Source of the DNA: JAAFIP01 sp031367325
Lineage (GTDB): Bacteria > Pseudomonadota > Gammaproteobacteria > Burkholderiales > Burkholderiaceae_C
Assembly: GCA_031367325.1 (NCBI GenBank)
Contig: JANLPQ010000084.1
Span: 71,480-135,479 of the forward strand
Direction: 5' to 3'
DNA length: 64,000 bases
Part shown: positions 9,219 through 18,239 of the stretch, piece by piece
How the letters are laid out: each line of letters begins with the position of its first letter
How positions within the stretch are numbered: position 1 is the first letter of the stretch
The notes under the pieces: generated by a model
The model's input: the letters and a program-made list of their open reading frames with translations, nothing else
Database searches by the model: none
Told to the model about the DNA's origin: nothing
Position numbers and translations under genes: made by a program

Positions 9219-9500
9219 TCAGTAGCGTGCGCTTTGCCGCCACTCGGCTACAAAATTCTCTGCTGTGGCAGGGGCACGCGATTTAGCACGTGTTTGCGCA
9301 ACAAAGCCCCCCATGTCACTCAGCCCCGTTGGTGTTGGGTTGGTAGCTACCGTCTGAAAGTCAGCAGCTTGCACACCCGACACCAAAATCAGCTTGTAGC
9401 TAGGCCTGCCGTGTTTGGCGATGACCACCTCTTCGCCCGAATCCACCAAACTGGTGAGCTCACTGAGACGCGCTTTGGCTTGGGCTAGGCCGTATTGCAT
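9219..9500 (-). CDS. Phd/YefM family antitoxin
   Basis: 93 residues starting MQYGLAQAKARLSELTSLVD, then EEVVIAKHGRPSYKLILV, the characteristic Phd/YefM N-terminal DNA-binding fold. The C-terminal half (about residues 50-93) is the expected flexible toxin-binding tail. It is the first gene of a two-gene operon with the PIN toxin. Such antitoxins repress their own promoter, and a perfect palindrome lies 23 bases upstream of the start. Confidence 0.85.
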   Translation of the reverse strand: MQYGLAQAKARLSELTSLVDSGEEVVIAKHGRPSYKLILVSGVQAADFQTVATNPTPTGLSDMGGFVAQTRAKSRAPATAENFVAEWRQSARY

Positions 9501-9523
9501 TTAGATTTCCTTGAAATAGTTAC

Positions 9524-9549
9524 TTTACGACTATAAACATAGTCGTAAA
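9524..9549. promoter_or_regulatory. Candidate operator of the Phd/PIN operon
   Basis: TTTACGACTAT - 4 bases - ATAGTCGTAAA is a perfect inverted repeat with 11-bp arms just upstream of the antitoxin start. A partial third half-site (AGTCATAAAG) follows. This fits autoregulation by the antitoxin or toxin-antitoxin complex. Confidence 0.6.
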
Positions 9550-9861
9550 AAGTCATAAAGTCAATCGTATGCTCAATTTTTCCCTTTTGCCCTGCAGCAG
9601 CTGCATACCAGATTAGTGGCCGCTCGATGTAGCTCTTTATGCGTCTGCTTGCTCCAAGCCCTGCAAGGTGCGCAACGACACGCATAGCAGCAAGGCAAAC
9701 TGCTCGAATATTAAAGTCACTAGCCGTAAGGGTAGCATCACGCTGTGTAATGCTTTAGCAGCGGGCTTAATTATTCAGAAAATTAGACATATGATCCTGC
9801 GCCACATCGTAAATATCAAAAGTAGTGGAAAATTCGATTTAGAAAACTTACCAAATTAGAT
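9550..9861. other. Gene-poor stretch entering the AT-rich accessory patch
   Basis: No gene I can support. A 63-codon open frame (9668-9859) ends two bases before the next gene but has no recognisable motif or strong ribosome binding site. Base composition falls here toward AT, marking the left edge of the accessory segment. Confidence 0.5.
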
Positions 9862-10350
9862 ATGAATAAATTTTCAGAAACTAACGACCTATTTGATAGG
9901 CATGTCCCGCATGGTGAGTTAGCACTTACGATTCTCAAGGTGCATTTACTGGTGGAAATGCACTTAACCAAATTTGTTAGTGCTCGCCTCAATGATCCAA
10001 ATTTGTTGAAAATGATCCTTGACAGAAATAGTCCAGTAAAAAGTGGCAAAGCTTTGACACTACTGGCTAGGTCTCTTGCACACTTAGATCAGATTCCATT
10101 GACGGTTAAAGACATTCATTGGGATGCTATTGACAAACTCAATAGCCTACGCAACGATATAGCACACCAACTAGAGCCGAATGCGGAGAGCTTTAAACAA
10201 AAAATAAAGAGCTTTATTATTGCTGCAGGGGATGATTCCCCAGACATGCAAAATCTAAATACAAACTTTCGCGATTGCGCTTTGTTGGTGTTTGCATTTT
10301 TAGATATCGCGCGCGACCCTATTGTTCCTAGTGACTTTGACGAGTATTGA
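9862..10350 (+). CDS. HEPN-like hypothetical protein (MltR-type RNxxxH motif)
   Basis: 162 residues, largely helical. The segment KLNSLRNDIAHQLEP carries an RNxxAH pattern as in HEPN domains, where it is the ribonuclease active site; the overall layout also recalls the MltR (mannitol repressor) branch of HEPN-like folds. No nucleotidyltransferase (MNT) partner is next to it. Codon use is AT-richer than in the flanking genes, suggesting transfer. The ribosome binding site is weak. RNA cleavage is inference; it could instead be a non-catalytic regulator. Confidence 0.6.
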   Translation: MNKFSETNDLFDRHVPHGELALTILKVHLLVEMHLTKFVSARLNDPNLLKMILDRNSPVKSGKALTLLARSLAHLDQIPLTVKDIHWDAIDKLNSLRNDIAHQLEPNAESFKQKIKSFIIAAGDDSPDMQNLNTNFRDCALLVFAFLDIARDPIVPSDFDEY

Positions 10351-10651
10351 GTTAGCCCCTCTTTTTAAAGTTAGAAGCAAATGGGGTGGTGCTCAGCAGT
10401 CTTAGTTCTCCTATTGGGCGTAAAAGGCGAGGTTAAGCCATAAAACGGGATTTCAAATAATCCCATTCTTGCAACGCATAAAAGTAGTTGCTAGCCGTGC
10501 AGACTACCAGCTAGGCAATTTCAAATTCGGGGCATCTGTCTTAAGGTTGATCCGGATTTGATGTCTATTTAAAACGGATCGGCCGTGAATCGGATAAGTC
10601 TAAAGAAATAGCACCCTACGAAAAAATTAAAGTTAATGAGGATGTATATCG
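10351..10651. other. Intergenic, no feature recognised
   Basis: About 300 bases between the HEPN-like and zinc-finger genes. No supported open frame, terminator or repeat family found elsewhere in the window. Confidence 0.5.
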
Positions 10652-11545
10652 ATGGATATCTTTCCATGTACCTGCGGGGGAAACAATCCTAATTGTTTCA
10701 AATGTTATGGGACTGGATTGATCTCAGCCTCGGAGAAACCCATCGCTTGGCCAAGTACACAATTGCCGAAATTGCGCAAGATGTCGACAACCAAAGAGTC
10801 GAAGCGGCCTCAGGAGGCATCGATCAAGTCGATTGGGCACCAAGTAGCTCCTGGCTTCACGCCAAAACCAGTAGCACACATACGTACTGATACGATTGTT
10901 TGTCCAGCATGCAAACAGGAATTTCACTTCAGGTACTTTCCAACACATAGACAACAATATCATCCAATTGCTAAAGACAATTTGAAACCAGTTGTACCGA
11001 AAAAAAAGATCCCCTCAAAATCTAACCGCTTACTTTATCCATGTCCAGAATGCCAAGTACAAGTTTGTGATTTGGCGAAACATTTAAAAAAACAACACGG
11101 CCCGGAAACGAAAATACTCCGCGAGCTAAAGGTACCGCGCACATTAGAAGATAAAGAGCTTTCGCCACAAGGCGCTCATGCAATATCAAAATATAGAAGT
11201 TCACATCTGACTGGCAAGATCTGTGGCTTTTGCGGCATTACTGTTCCAGGAACGTCGGAGTTAAAGGCTCACCTTTATATGAAACACGGTTTCGACGAGG
11301 CTTCGCTAAGTAACAAGTCTGCTCGTCAGTACCCTGAAAATTCATCAGCTACACGTAGAATTCAAAAAAACAAAGAAAAAAATAAGCATCACCTCACGAG
11401 CGTCACTCCATCCGATCCACGTGCCGAAGAATTACGAGAGAGACGAATGGATCCGACATATGGAATGGGAGGAACTGCCCGTGATAATGGTCAATTCGGA
11501 TCGCCAGTTTCATTCGATGGCATGGACGATGAATCATTGCCTTAA
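10652..11545 (+). CDS. Multi-zinc-finger protein of unknown function
   Basis: 297 residues, AT-rich codons, ribosome binding site GAGGA about 9 bases upstream. The N-terminus is a Cys-rich knuckle (PCTCGGNNPNCFKCYGTG) resembling DnaJ/zinc-ribbon CxCGG-CxxCxGxG sites. Three C2H2-like fingers follow: CPACKQEFHFRYFPTHRQQYH, CPECQVQVCDLAKHLKKQHG and CGFCGITVPGTSELKAHLY(M)KHG. The linkers are Lys-rich. The last 35 residues form a Gly/Asp-rich acidic tail ending DGMDDESLP. The fingers suggest nucleic-acid or protein binding. I do not recognise the family; the island context suggests an accessory, perhaps defence-related, gene. Confidence 0.65.
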   Translation: MDIFPCTCGGNNPNCFKCYGTGLISASEKPIAWPSTQLPKLRKMSTTKESKRPQEASIKSIGHQVAPGFTPKPVAHIRTDTIVCPACKQEFHFRYFPTHRQQYHPIAKDNLKPVVPKKKIPSKSNRLLYPCPECQVQVCDLAKHLKKQHGPETKILRELKVPRTLEDKELSPQGAHAISKYRSSHLTGKICGFCGITVPGTSELKAHLYMKHGFDEASLSNKSARQYPENSSATRRIQKNKEKNKHHLTSVTPSDPRAEELRERRMDPTYGMGGTARDNGQFGSPVSFDGMDDESLP

Positions 11546-11678
11546 CCGTGTCTTCTACAAACATGAGAGACGACATAAGACATTAATACTCTGCCCAAAT
11601 ATTGAACTAGGTCACACATGAATTGTGGTCGAGACTATTTGAAAATCTATTAAAAGAGAATAAAAGAATTGAGTGTCA

Positions 11679-13601
11679 CTAAATTAGTAGTGACTTGGGC
11701 TGTAAAGCCCGCTCGATAAAATCCGGTGCCACCTTAGTCTTGGGCACCTTCATGTCAAACCAACTGCGCACGTTGGTGTCTAGCCCGATGCCGTGCATGT
11801 AGTTGTACAGGGCTTTGTTCAGCGCCACGCCCAGCGCATCGTGGTCTACGCCGCCGGGGTCGATGAAGGCAATGTCGTTTTTGGCGAATTTTCCGTCGGG
11901 TAGGGCGACGAGTTTTACGCCATAGTCTTGCGGGGCCATGCCTACGGGGGAGTGGACGGTGCAGGCGAAGCGGTGGAAGAAGCCGCTTTGGATGCAGCCT
12001 GCTGCGAATAGCTGGCGCACATACTCTAGCGCGTCCACTGTGTCTTGTACCGTCTGGGTGGGAAAGCCGTACATCAGGTAGGCGTGCACCAAGATGCCTG
12101 CGTCAGAAAAGCCTTTGGTGACGCGCGCTACCTGCTCTACCGACACGCCTTTTTTCATGAGTTTAAGCAAGCGGTCCGACGCTACTTCCAAGCCGCCGCT
12201 GATAGCGATGCAGCCGCTGTCGGCCAGCTCTTGGCACAGGTCTGGCGTGAAGGATTTTTCAAAGCGGATGTTGCCCCACCAGCTGATGGCCGTGTTGCGT
12301 GCTTGCAGCTCGGCGGCCAAGGCTTTGAGGGCTTTGGGTGGGGCGGCTTCGTCTACGAAGTGAAAGCCGGTTTGGCCGGTTTCTTTGACGATCGTGTCGA
12401 TGCGGTTAACCAGCTCTTGCGCAGTGGTGCCTTCGTAACGCGAGATGTAGTCCAGGCTCACGTCGCAAAAGCTGCACTTCTTCCAGTAGCAGCCGTGCGC
12501 TACCGTCAGCTTGTTCCAGCGGCCGTCGCTCCACAGGCGGTGCATGGGGTTGAGCATGTCTAACAGCGACAAATATTTGTCCAGCGGCAAACCGTCCCAA
12601 GTGGGGGTGCCTACGTCGCTAAACGGCACATCGGGCTCAGCGAGGTTGATGTATTTGACCTTGCCCCCCTCTTCTGCTGATGCACGGGTGAAGGTGCGCA
12701 CCAAGCGCTGCAGGCCGCGCTTGCCTTGCAAATGCTCCAAGAGCGCGAGCAGCGGGCGCTCGCCTGCATCTAGCGTGACGAAATCAAAATAGTCAAACAC
12801 ACGCGGCTCGGCCAGCTCACGCAGCTCGGTGTTGACATAGCCGCCGCCAAGTACCAGCGTGGTAAGCGGGCTGTGCGCCTTGATGGCTTGTGCGATGCGA
12901 AACGCGGCGTACACCGAGCCGGGGAAAGGCACGGACAGCAGCACAACTGTGGGCTGGTGTTGCGCGAAAGTTTGCAGGGCAATGTCTACAAGCGCGCTAT
13001 CTACCAAAGTCAAAGGCTGCGCCAACGCCTCAGCCAGCGGATCAAACGTAGGCTGGCTGCCCGCCAGTGACTCGGCGTAGCGCACAAATTCAAAGCGCGG
13101 GTCGATCGCGTCTTTCAGCACGTCGGCCAAGTCGTTGAGATACAACGTGGCCAGATGCCGTGCCTTGTCTTGCGCACCGAGTGCGCCAAAGGCCCAGGCC
13201 AACGGGTCACCACCTTCGTCATCTACATACACCTCCAGCGCCTCAAAGCGCGGGCCCTCGGGCAAAAAGCTGCGCGAGTTGATGCGGTGCGCCAGCGTGG
13301 AGTCTTTGCCTTGCAAAAAGTTAATCGCAGGCGTGATGGTGGCAGCGTAGCGGTCAAACTGCTCCATAAAGAGGGCCACGCGCTCGGTGGTCTGCTCTTG
13401 CTTGTCTATCTCAGCGTGAATGGCTTTGAGCCCGTCAGCAGAGAACAACTGCAACACCAAAGCCAACGCTACATCCGCCTGCACCGCATCCACCCCACGC
13501 GAACGCAGAAAGCCGGTGATGTAGGCGGTGGACGGGTAAGGCGTGTTGAGCTGCGTCATCGGGGGGATGAGGGACAGCACGCGTAAGGGCTGGGTTGACA
13601 T
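11679..13601 (-). CDS. B12-binding-domain radical SAM protein
   Basis: 640 residues from ATG 13601 (an in-frame ATG ten codons upstream is possible). The N-terminus begins LRVLSLIPPMTQLNTPYPST, as in the cobalamin-binding-type domain of these enzymes, with VVLLSVPFPGSVYAAF and LVLGGGYVNTEL further on. The radical SAM cluster motif is CYWKKCSFC (CxxxCxxC pattern with the SAM iron-sulfur ligands), followed by FHFVDEAAPPKAL. Such proteins do radical methylations or other difficult chemistry. The product is unknown. It sits alone between the accessory patch and a repeat-rich spacer. Confidence 0.85.
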   Translation of the reverse strand: MSTQPLRVLSLIPPMTQLNTPYPSTAYITGFLRSRGVDAVQADVALALVLQLFSADGLKAIHAEIDKQEQTTERVALFMEQFDRYAATITPAINFLQGKDSTLAHRINSRSFLPEGPRFEALEVYVDDEGGDPLAWAFGALGAQDKARHLATLYLNDLADVLKDAIDPRFEFVRYAESLAGSQPTFDPLAEALAQPLTLVDSALVDIALQTFAQHQPTVVLLSVPFPGSVYAAFRIAQAIKAHSPLTTLVLGGGYVNTELRELAEPRVFDYFDFVTLDAGERPLLALLEHLQGKRGLQRLVRTFTRASAEEGGKVKYINLAEPDVPFSDVGTPTWDGLPLDKYLSLLDMLNPMHRLWSDGRWNKLTVAHGCYWKKCSFCDVSLDYISRYEGTTAQELVNRIDTIVKETGQTGFHFVDEAAPPKALKALAAELQARNTAISWWGNIRFEKSFTPDLCQELADSGCIAISGGLEVASDRLLKLMKKGVSVEQVARVTKGFSDAGILVHAYLMYGFPTQTVQDTVDALEYVRQLFAAGCIQSGFFHRFACTVHSPVGMAPQDYGVKLVALPDGKFAKNDIAFIDPGGVDHDALGVALNKALYNYMHGIGLDTNVRSWFDMKVPKTKVAPDFIERALQPKSLLI

Positions 13602-13727
13602 GAGGTGATTATCCCGCGAGTTGTGGGCCATTACTTTGGCGATTAACAGAGAGGTTTATTGCTCGGGGGGTATTTGGGCTAACGTGGGTACGCTTGGTTG
13701 GGTGTGCATCGACCGCCTTCATACAGG

Positions 13728-13920
13728 GGTATCAGAAATCGGTCGGGCAATATAGCCCCAGCCGTGCAGCGAAAATGGTAGAGCGTAACCCGCAGTCTCC
13801 GGAAAGCTGTCGTGTTCAATACCGGTAGTGCACTGCCTTGTTTGCAGGCGAGATGGTGTGTGCCGAACGACCGATTTCTGGTACTCCAGTATGAGGGCGT
13901 TTGGCACACACCATCTCGCC
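13728..13920. repeat. Nested inverted-repeat region
   Basis: Arms 13847-13869 and 13898-13920 are 23 bases each with one mismatch (GGCGAGATGGTGTGTGCC start) around a 28-base loop; the loop itself contains CTGG-TACT-CCAG. A second pair, 13728-13745 and 13868-13885 (16 of 18 matching, GGTATCAGAAATCGGTCG), overlaps the first. The two foldings are mutually exclusive. The remainder of 13602-13952 holds no gene I can support. This may be a remnant mobile repeat or a structured RNA. Confidence 0.6.
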
Positions 13921-13952
13921 TGACAGCGTGCAAAAACAAAGCGCCCAAGTGA

Positions 13953-14858
13953 CTACACCAACAACTTTCCAGCAGCCGCCTTAATCGCCAATGTCAACCG
14001 CCCCGCCTGTGGAGCCTCGCGCTGCCAGTGGTGCCAAAACAGCGGTACATCCACAAACTGACCAGGAAACAGGTCTACCAATATGCCGCTGGGTAAATCA
14101 AGGGGAGCTTGAATGTCAGCCTGCATGCCCCAGCCTAGGCCGCTGAGCAGGCCTAGGCGGTAGGCATCTACAGCGGGGATGTAATGGCGCGGATAGCCCA
14201 GGTCAGTTACGCCAAAGCATTGCTGCAAAAACTGGTCTTGCAGGCCGTCTTTGCGGTTAAAGCCAATGGCGGGGTGGGTAACTAGCTGGTGCAGGCCGAT
14301 GCTACGCTTTTTACCCAGCAGCTTGTCACGCAAATTGGGCGCTGCCACACACCGGTAGCGCATGGTGCCCAGTGGCTCGGCCACGCAGCCGCGCAGGGGC
14401 GTGGGCAGGGTGGTCACGCAGCCAATCACGTCGCCGTTTTTCAGCCATTCCAGCGTGTGGTCTTGGTCGTCTACTGTGACGTCTAGCGTGAGCTTGTGCT
14501 TTTGCAGCGCGGCCTGAATGCCGGGGAAGAACCACGAGGCCAATGAGTCTGCGTTGACTGCGACGCTGATGTTTTGATAAGCGCTGCGCCCCGCGCGGCC
14601 TGCGGGCTGCAAGGTGTGTTGCAAATCGGCCTCTAGCAATCGCACTTGCTTGATGTGGGTGAGCAGCGCTTGGCCCGCAGGCGTGGCGCGGGCGACTTTG
14701 CCGCGTACCAATAGGCGCTGGCCTAGCGATTCTTCTAACGCTTTGATGCGCAGGCTGGTGGCGGCCAGTGTGATGCGCAGCGTGACGGCAGCGGCAGACA
14801 GGCTGCCGGTTTGCACCGTGGCGTCAAAAGCGGCGAGCTGGCGCGGGTCAAATTGCAT
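13953..14858 (-). CDS. argP: LysR-type regulator ArgP (LysG/IciA-like)
   Basis: 301 residues. The N-terminal helix-turn-helix (QLAAFDATVQTGSLSAAAVT) matches the ArgP/LysG subfamily start, followed by the LysR substrate-binding domain. It is divergent from a LysE/ArgO-type exporter 103 bases away, which is the classic arrangement: ArgP/LysG senses lysine or arginine and activates the exporter. The AT-rich intergenic region has T-N11-A-like dyads suited to LysR binding. Assignment rests on similarity of layout and N-terminal sequence. Confidence 0.85.
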   Translation of the reverse strand: MQFDPRQLAAFDATVQTGSLSAAAVTLRITLAATSLRIKALEESLGQRLLVRGKVARATPAGQALLTHIKQVRLLEADLQHTLQPAGRAGRSAYQNISVAVNADSLASWFFPGIQAALQKHKLTLDVTVDDQDHTLEWLKNGDVIGCVTTLPTPLRGCVAEPLGTMRYRCVAAPNLRDKLLGKKRSIGLHQLVTHPAIGFNRKDGLQDQFLQQCFGVTDLGYPRHYIPAVDAYRLGLLSGLGWGMQADIQAPLDLPSGILVDLFPGQFVDVPLFWHHWQREAPQAGRLTLAIKAAAGKLLV

Positions 14859-14961
14859 GTAACTATTAAACCAAATTTAAGCAAATATAGAAATAGTTAA
14901 TTTTGTTTAATATTTTGCCCTAAGAGTGCATGATGTAACCTGATTTAAAGGAACTCTTACC

Positions 14962-15582
14962 ATGACCGCCGCTTTCTCAGGCATGCTGCTTAGCTTGTCG
15001 CTGATTATCGCCATTGGCCCACAAAACGCGCACGTACTGCGTATGGGGTTGCTGCGCTCGCATGTGGGGCTGACCGTGCTGGCCTGCGCGGTGACTGACG
15101 TGATTTTGATTGGTATTGGTGTGGCGGGCTTAGCGCAACTGGGCAGCTTGTCGGCGGCAGTGCAGGGTGCAATGATAGGCGCAGCGATACTGTTTTTACT
15201 GCACTACGGCTGGGGCGCAGCGCGGCGCGCGTGGGTTAACCAATACAAGGGCTTAAGCGCTACCCAGCAAGGCGCGCCCACCACCAAGTCGCAAGCCTTG
15301 GGCACGGCCTTAGCTTTCTCATGGCTTAACCCCCACGCTTGGCTAGACACGGCGGTGCTGATCGGCACCGCGTCGCTGGCATATAGCCGCCCTGACAACT
15401 GGAAGTTTGGCGCAGGCGCGGCAGCCGGGTCGCTGCTGTGGTTTGTAGCACTGGGCTTGGGCGCACAGCTACTGGCCCACAAACTGGCAAGGCCTGCGGT
15501 GTGGCGCGGTATTGATGCGACGGTGGCACTGACCATGTGGGGCACAGCGTTGTGGTTGGCTATGGGCTTGCTGAAGAGTTAA
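14962..15582 (+). CDS. argO: LysE/ArgO family basic amino acid exporter
   Basis: 206 residues with about six hydrophobic helices. LSLIIAIGPQNAHVLRMGL is the LysE-family signature near the N-terminus, and SWLNPHAWLDTAVLIGT is the second conserved block (AxLNPxA type). The start follows a clear AAAGGA ribosome binding site. It would export arginine and/or lysine across the inner membrane and is probably switched on by the divergent ArgP. Arginine versus lysine preference cannot be decided here. Confidence 0.85.
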   Translation: MTAAFSGMLLSLSLIIAIGPQNAHVLRMGLLRSHVGLTVLACAVTDVILIGIGVAGLAQLGSLSAAVQGAMIGAAILFLLHYGWGAARRAWVNQYKGLSATQQGAPTTKSQALGTALAFSWLNPHAWLDTAVLIGTASLAYSRPDNWKFGAGAAAGSLLWFVALGLGAQLLAHKLARPAVWRGIDATVALTMWGTALWLAMGLLKS

Positions 15583-15587
15583 TTCAG

Positions 15588-15672
15588 CACTATAGAAATA
15601 ATAGCTGCTTAAGCAGGATTTGCTTGGGTTACTGGGTTATTTTGTTATTAAATTTGCCGTTTGAAGTGGTTT
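15588..15672 (+). repeat. Interspersed repeat copy 3 (long form)
   Basis: ATAGCTGCTTAAGCAGG with a following TGCTTGGGTTACTGG and a tail ending GCCGTTTGAAGTG. The same tail occurs in the copy at 35886-35980, so the full unit reaches about 80-90 bases. Located just after argO. Confidence 0.75.
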
Positions 15673-15908
15673 GGCGGTGTCTATTCTGCTTTGTGCCTTC
15701 GTACCAGGTTCGTTGTTCTAGAACGCGACCACGCCAGTGGAGCGCAGCAACGTTCGGTGTGCCTATGACAAACAATAAAGGGCCGCAGGCCCGTTTGGCA
15801 TGGGCATACCGTGCGGTGCTGTGTGAGCGCGAAGTGCTAAGACAGAACAGGACTAATGAACGAAACGGTGCTGTGCAACCGCGCTGTCTATGTAAATTTT
15901 TTCTAAGC
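15673..15908. other. Intergenic between two repeat copies
   Basis: No supported gene. A long plus-strand open frame covering 15537-16118 overlaps real genes and two repeats and is rejected. A small GGGCC-GCA-GGCCC hairpin lies near 15781. Confidence 0.5.
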
Positions 15909-15975
15909 AGCTATAAATTCAATAGCTGCTTGAGCAAATTCTACGGCCTAGAACGCTTAAAAAGCACTAAAAACT
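15909..15975 (+). repeat. Interspersed repeat copy 4
   Basis: CTATAAATTCAATAGCTGCT then TGAGCAAATTCTACGGCC; the TTCTACGGCCTAGAA tail is shared with copies 1 and 7. It ends at the stop codon of the LysR gene. Confidence 0.75.
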
Positions 15976-16881
15976 TCATGCCGACCAGTACGCAGCCTGA
16001 CCATAGCTGTGCTTCAAAAAATCTACCCACAACCGCACCCGCAACGGCATATGTTTGCGCTGCGGAAACACAGCGTAGATACCGTTCGGTGGCGCGGCAA
16101 ATTCGTCCAGCACGGTGACTAAGCGGCCTGCGGCAATGTCACCATCTACCTCCCACGTGCTGCGCCACGCAATGCCGTAGCCTGCTAAGCACCACTCGTG
16201 CAGCACCTGGCCGTCGCTGCAGTCTAGCGGGCCGCCGGGGCGCAGGTGCTGCAATTCGCCGTCGATGCTAAAAGCCCAGCCCCGTGTTTGCGATGCATCG
16301 CTCGACAAAGTGAGGCAGTCCAGTTTGTGTAAATCGCCTGGGTGCGCGGGCTTGCCGCGCTGCTGCAAATATTTAGGTGTGGCCACACACAGGCGGCGGT
16401 TGTCGGCCAGTCGCACGCTAACCAGCGATGAGTCGGGCAAATCACCTACGCGCACAGCGCAGTCAAAACCCTCACCTGCCAGATCAACCACGCGATCAGA
16501 CAAGTTAAGCGTAATCGACACATCCGCATGCAGCTCGCGAAAGTGTGGCACCAGCGGCGCCACGTGCCTGCGGCCAAAGCCTGCAGGCGCGGTGATGCGC
16601 AGGTGGCCGCTGGCTTTGACACCGCCCGCACTCACACTGGCCTCGGCATTGGTCAGGTCGGCCAGCACGCGCTGGCAGTCTTCTAAAAACGCGCTGCCTT
16701 CGTGCGTCAGGCTAATGCGCCGCGTAGTGCGCACCATCAGCTTGACGCCTAGGCGCTCTTCTAGCGCGTCGATGCGCCGGCCAATGATGGCAGCGGCCAC
16801 GCCCTCGGCCTGCGCTGCTGCGGTAAGGCTACCCTTAGCAGCTACCGAGGTGAAGGTTTCGATTTGTTTAAATTTATCCAC
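15976..16881 (-). CDS. LysR family transcriptional regulator
   Basis: 301 residues with an N-terminal winged helix-turn-helix (MDKFKQIETFTSVAAKGSLT ahead of AAAQAEGVAAAIIGRRI) and a full substrate-binding domain. It starts 8 bases after the stop of the CoA-transferase gene on the same strand and is probably co-transcribed with it. This is unlike the usual divergent LysR arrangement, so its target may lie elsewhere. The effector is unknown. Confidence 0.85.
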   Translation of the reverse strand: MDKFKQIETFTSVAAKGSLTAAAQAEGVAAAIIGRRIDALEERLGVKLMVRTTRRISLTHEGSAFLEDCQRVLADLTNAEASVSAGGVKASGHLRITAPAGFGRRHVAPLVPHFRELHADVSITLNLSDRVVDLAGEGFDCAVRVGDLPDSSLVSVRLADNRRLCVATPKYLQQRGKPAHPGDLHKLDCLTLSSDASQTRGWAFSIDGELQHLRPGGPLDCSDGQVLHEWCLAGYGIAWRSTWEVDGDIAAGRLVTVLDEFAAPPNGIYAVFPQRKHMPLRVRLWVDFLKHSYGQAAYWSA

Positions 16882-16889
16882 TGTGCTGA

Positions 16890-18086
16890 TTATGACTGCG
16901 TAGCACTTAGCTGCGCCGCTTCTTGCGCGCTGTAGCCTAGCGACTGCAGTATTGCGGCGCTGTGTTCGCCCAGCTTGGGCGGGTTGTGGCGCACACCCAA
17001 GCGCTGGCCGTCCATGGTGAAGGGGAACAGCACCGTGCGGGTGACTTTGCCATCAGGCAGTGTCATAGGCGCCAAGCCTCCGGTGGCCAGCAAATGCGGG
17101 TCGTCCACCAGCTCATGCGGTTTTTTGATGGGGGCGTAGGGCAAGCCATTATCTTCAAACAGCGTGCTAAGTTCTTGCGCGCTGTAGGTGGCAAACCGTT
17201 CGCGCAGTTGCGCCAGCAGGCGGGGGCGCTCGCGTACGCGATCATTGTTGCTGTTGTACACAGGGTTAGTTTTTAAGTCGTCCCATCCGAAGGCATCGCA
17301 CATCACCAGCCACTGCTTGTCGGTCACAGCGCTTAAGAAAATTTGCTCACCGTCTTTCACCGTAAACACGTCGTACACGCCCCAGGCTGATATGCGGTTG
17401 GGCATGGGGTCGGCAGGCTCACCTGTGACAGCGTATTGCAACATGTGCTGGGCTACTAAGAAAATATTGTTCTCGTAAAGCGCAGATTGCACCTCTTGAC
17501 CCAGGCCCGTTTTGTCTCTTTGCGCTAGCGCCGCCATTGCCGCTATGGCACCAAACATGCCGCCCATAATGTCGTTCACGCTGCTGCCTGCGCGCAGGGG
17601 CTGGCCCACCGGGCCAGTCATGTAGGCTAGGCCGCCCATCATTTGCACTACCTCATCTAGCGCGGTGCGGTGCTCGTACGGCCCGGGTAAAAATCCTTTG
17701 AGTGCAATGTAGATCAAGCGTGGGTTGAGCTTTTTTAAGCTGCCGTAGTCCAGCCCTTGCGCGGCCATGGTCTCGGGTCTAAAGTTGTGGCTCACGATGT
17801 CGGCGGTGGCAATCAGCTTCATCGCGGCTTCGCGCCCCTCTGGAGTTGTCAGGTCAAGTACGAGCGATTTTTTGTTGCGGTTAAACAGCGGGTAAAAACC
17901 GGCGCCTGAGCCTAGCAAGTGGCGGGTGTTGTCGCCCTTGGGCGGCTCTACCTTAATCACCTCAGCCCCCAGATCAGCAAACAGCATGCCGCAGGTGGGG
18001 CCCATCACCATGTGGGTGAATTCGACCATTCTCAGCCCAGCATAAGGCAAGCTGGAAGGCTCTTGGATGGGTGCGGTGGTGGTCAT
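16890..18086 (-). CDS. CaiB/BaiF family CoA-transferase
   Basis: 398 residues from ATG 18086; the frame opens 24 codons earlier, but MTTTAPIQEPSSLPYAGLRM leads straight into the family start LRMVEFTHMVMGPTCG. FADLGAEVIKVEPPKGDNTR and KSLVLDLTTPEGR are the typical class III CoA-transferase blocks; the Asp in the latter region is near where the catalytic Asp is expected. These enzymes move CoA between organic acids (formyl-, carnitinyl-, succinyl-CoA types). The substrate is not readable from sequence. Confidence 0.85.
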   Translation of the reverse strand: MTTTAPIQEPSSLPYAGLRMVEFTHMVMGPTCGMLFADLGAEVIKVEPPKGDNTRHLLGSGAGFYPLFNRNKKSLVLDLTTPEGREAAMKLIATADIVSHNFRPETMAAQGLDYGSLKKLNPRLIYIALKGFLPGPYEHRTALDEVVQMMGGLAYMTGPVGQPLRAGSSVNDIMGGMFGAIAAMAALAQRDKTGLGQEVQSALYENNIFLVAQHMLQYAVTGEPADPMPNRISAWGVYDVFTVKDGEQIFLSAVTDKQWLVMCDAFGWDDLKTNPVYNSNNDRVRERPRLLAQLRERFATYSAQELSTLFEDNGLPYAPIKKPHELVDDPHLLATGGLAPMTLPDGKVTRTVLFPFTMDGQRLGVRHNPPKLGEHSAAILQSLGYSAQEAAQLSATQS

Positions 18087-18239
18087 AACGGCGTGCTTTT
18101 TAAAGGCTGTTTTATTTTCCTTTCGCCAGCATACACACAAACCGCAATTTGTAAGCATGGCAATTACCTACAAATTAGTGACGGATTAATAAACTAATCT
18201 TAAATTAATCAGCATTGCAGTATCGAATACAGTGTGGTG

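Noticed and set aside
9668..9859. 63-codon frame just before the HEPN-like gene
   Set aside because: No motif or good ribosome binding site; could be a small antitoxin but nothing supports it.
13679..13948. 89-codon minus-strand frame over the inverted-repeat region
   Set aside because: It reads both hairpin arms and has no recognisable domain or ribosome binding site.
15537..16118. Long plus-strand open frame across argO end, two repeats and the LysR gene
   Set aside because: It overlaps three supported features in other frames and shows no domain or codon pattern of its own.
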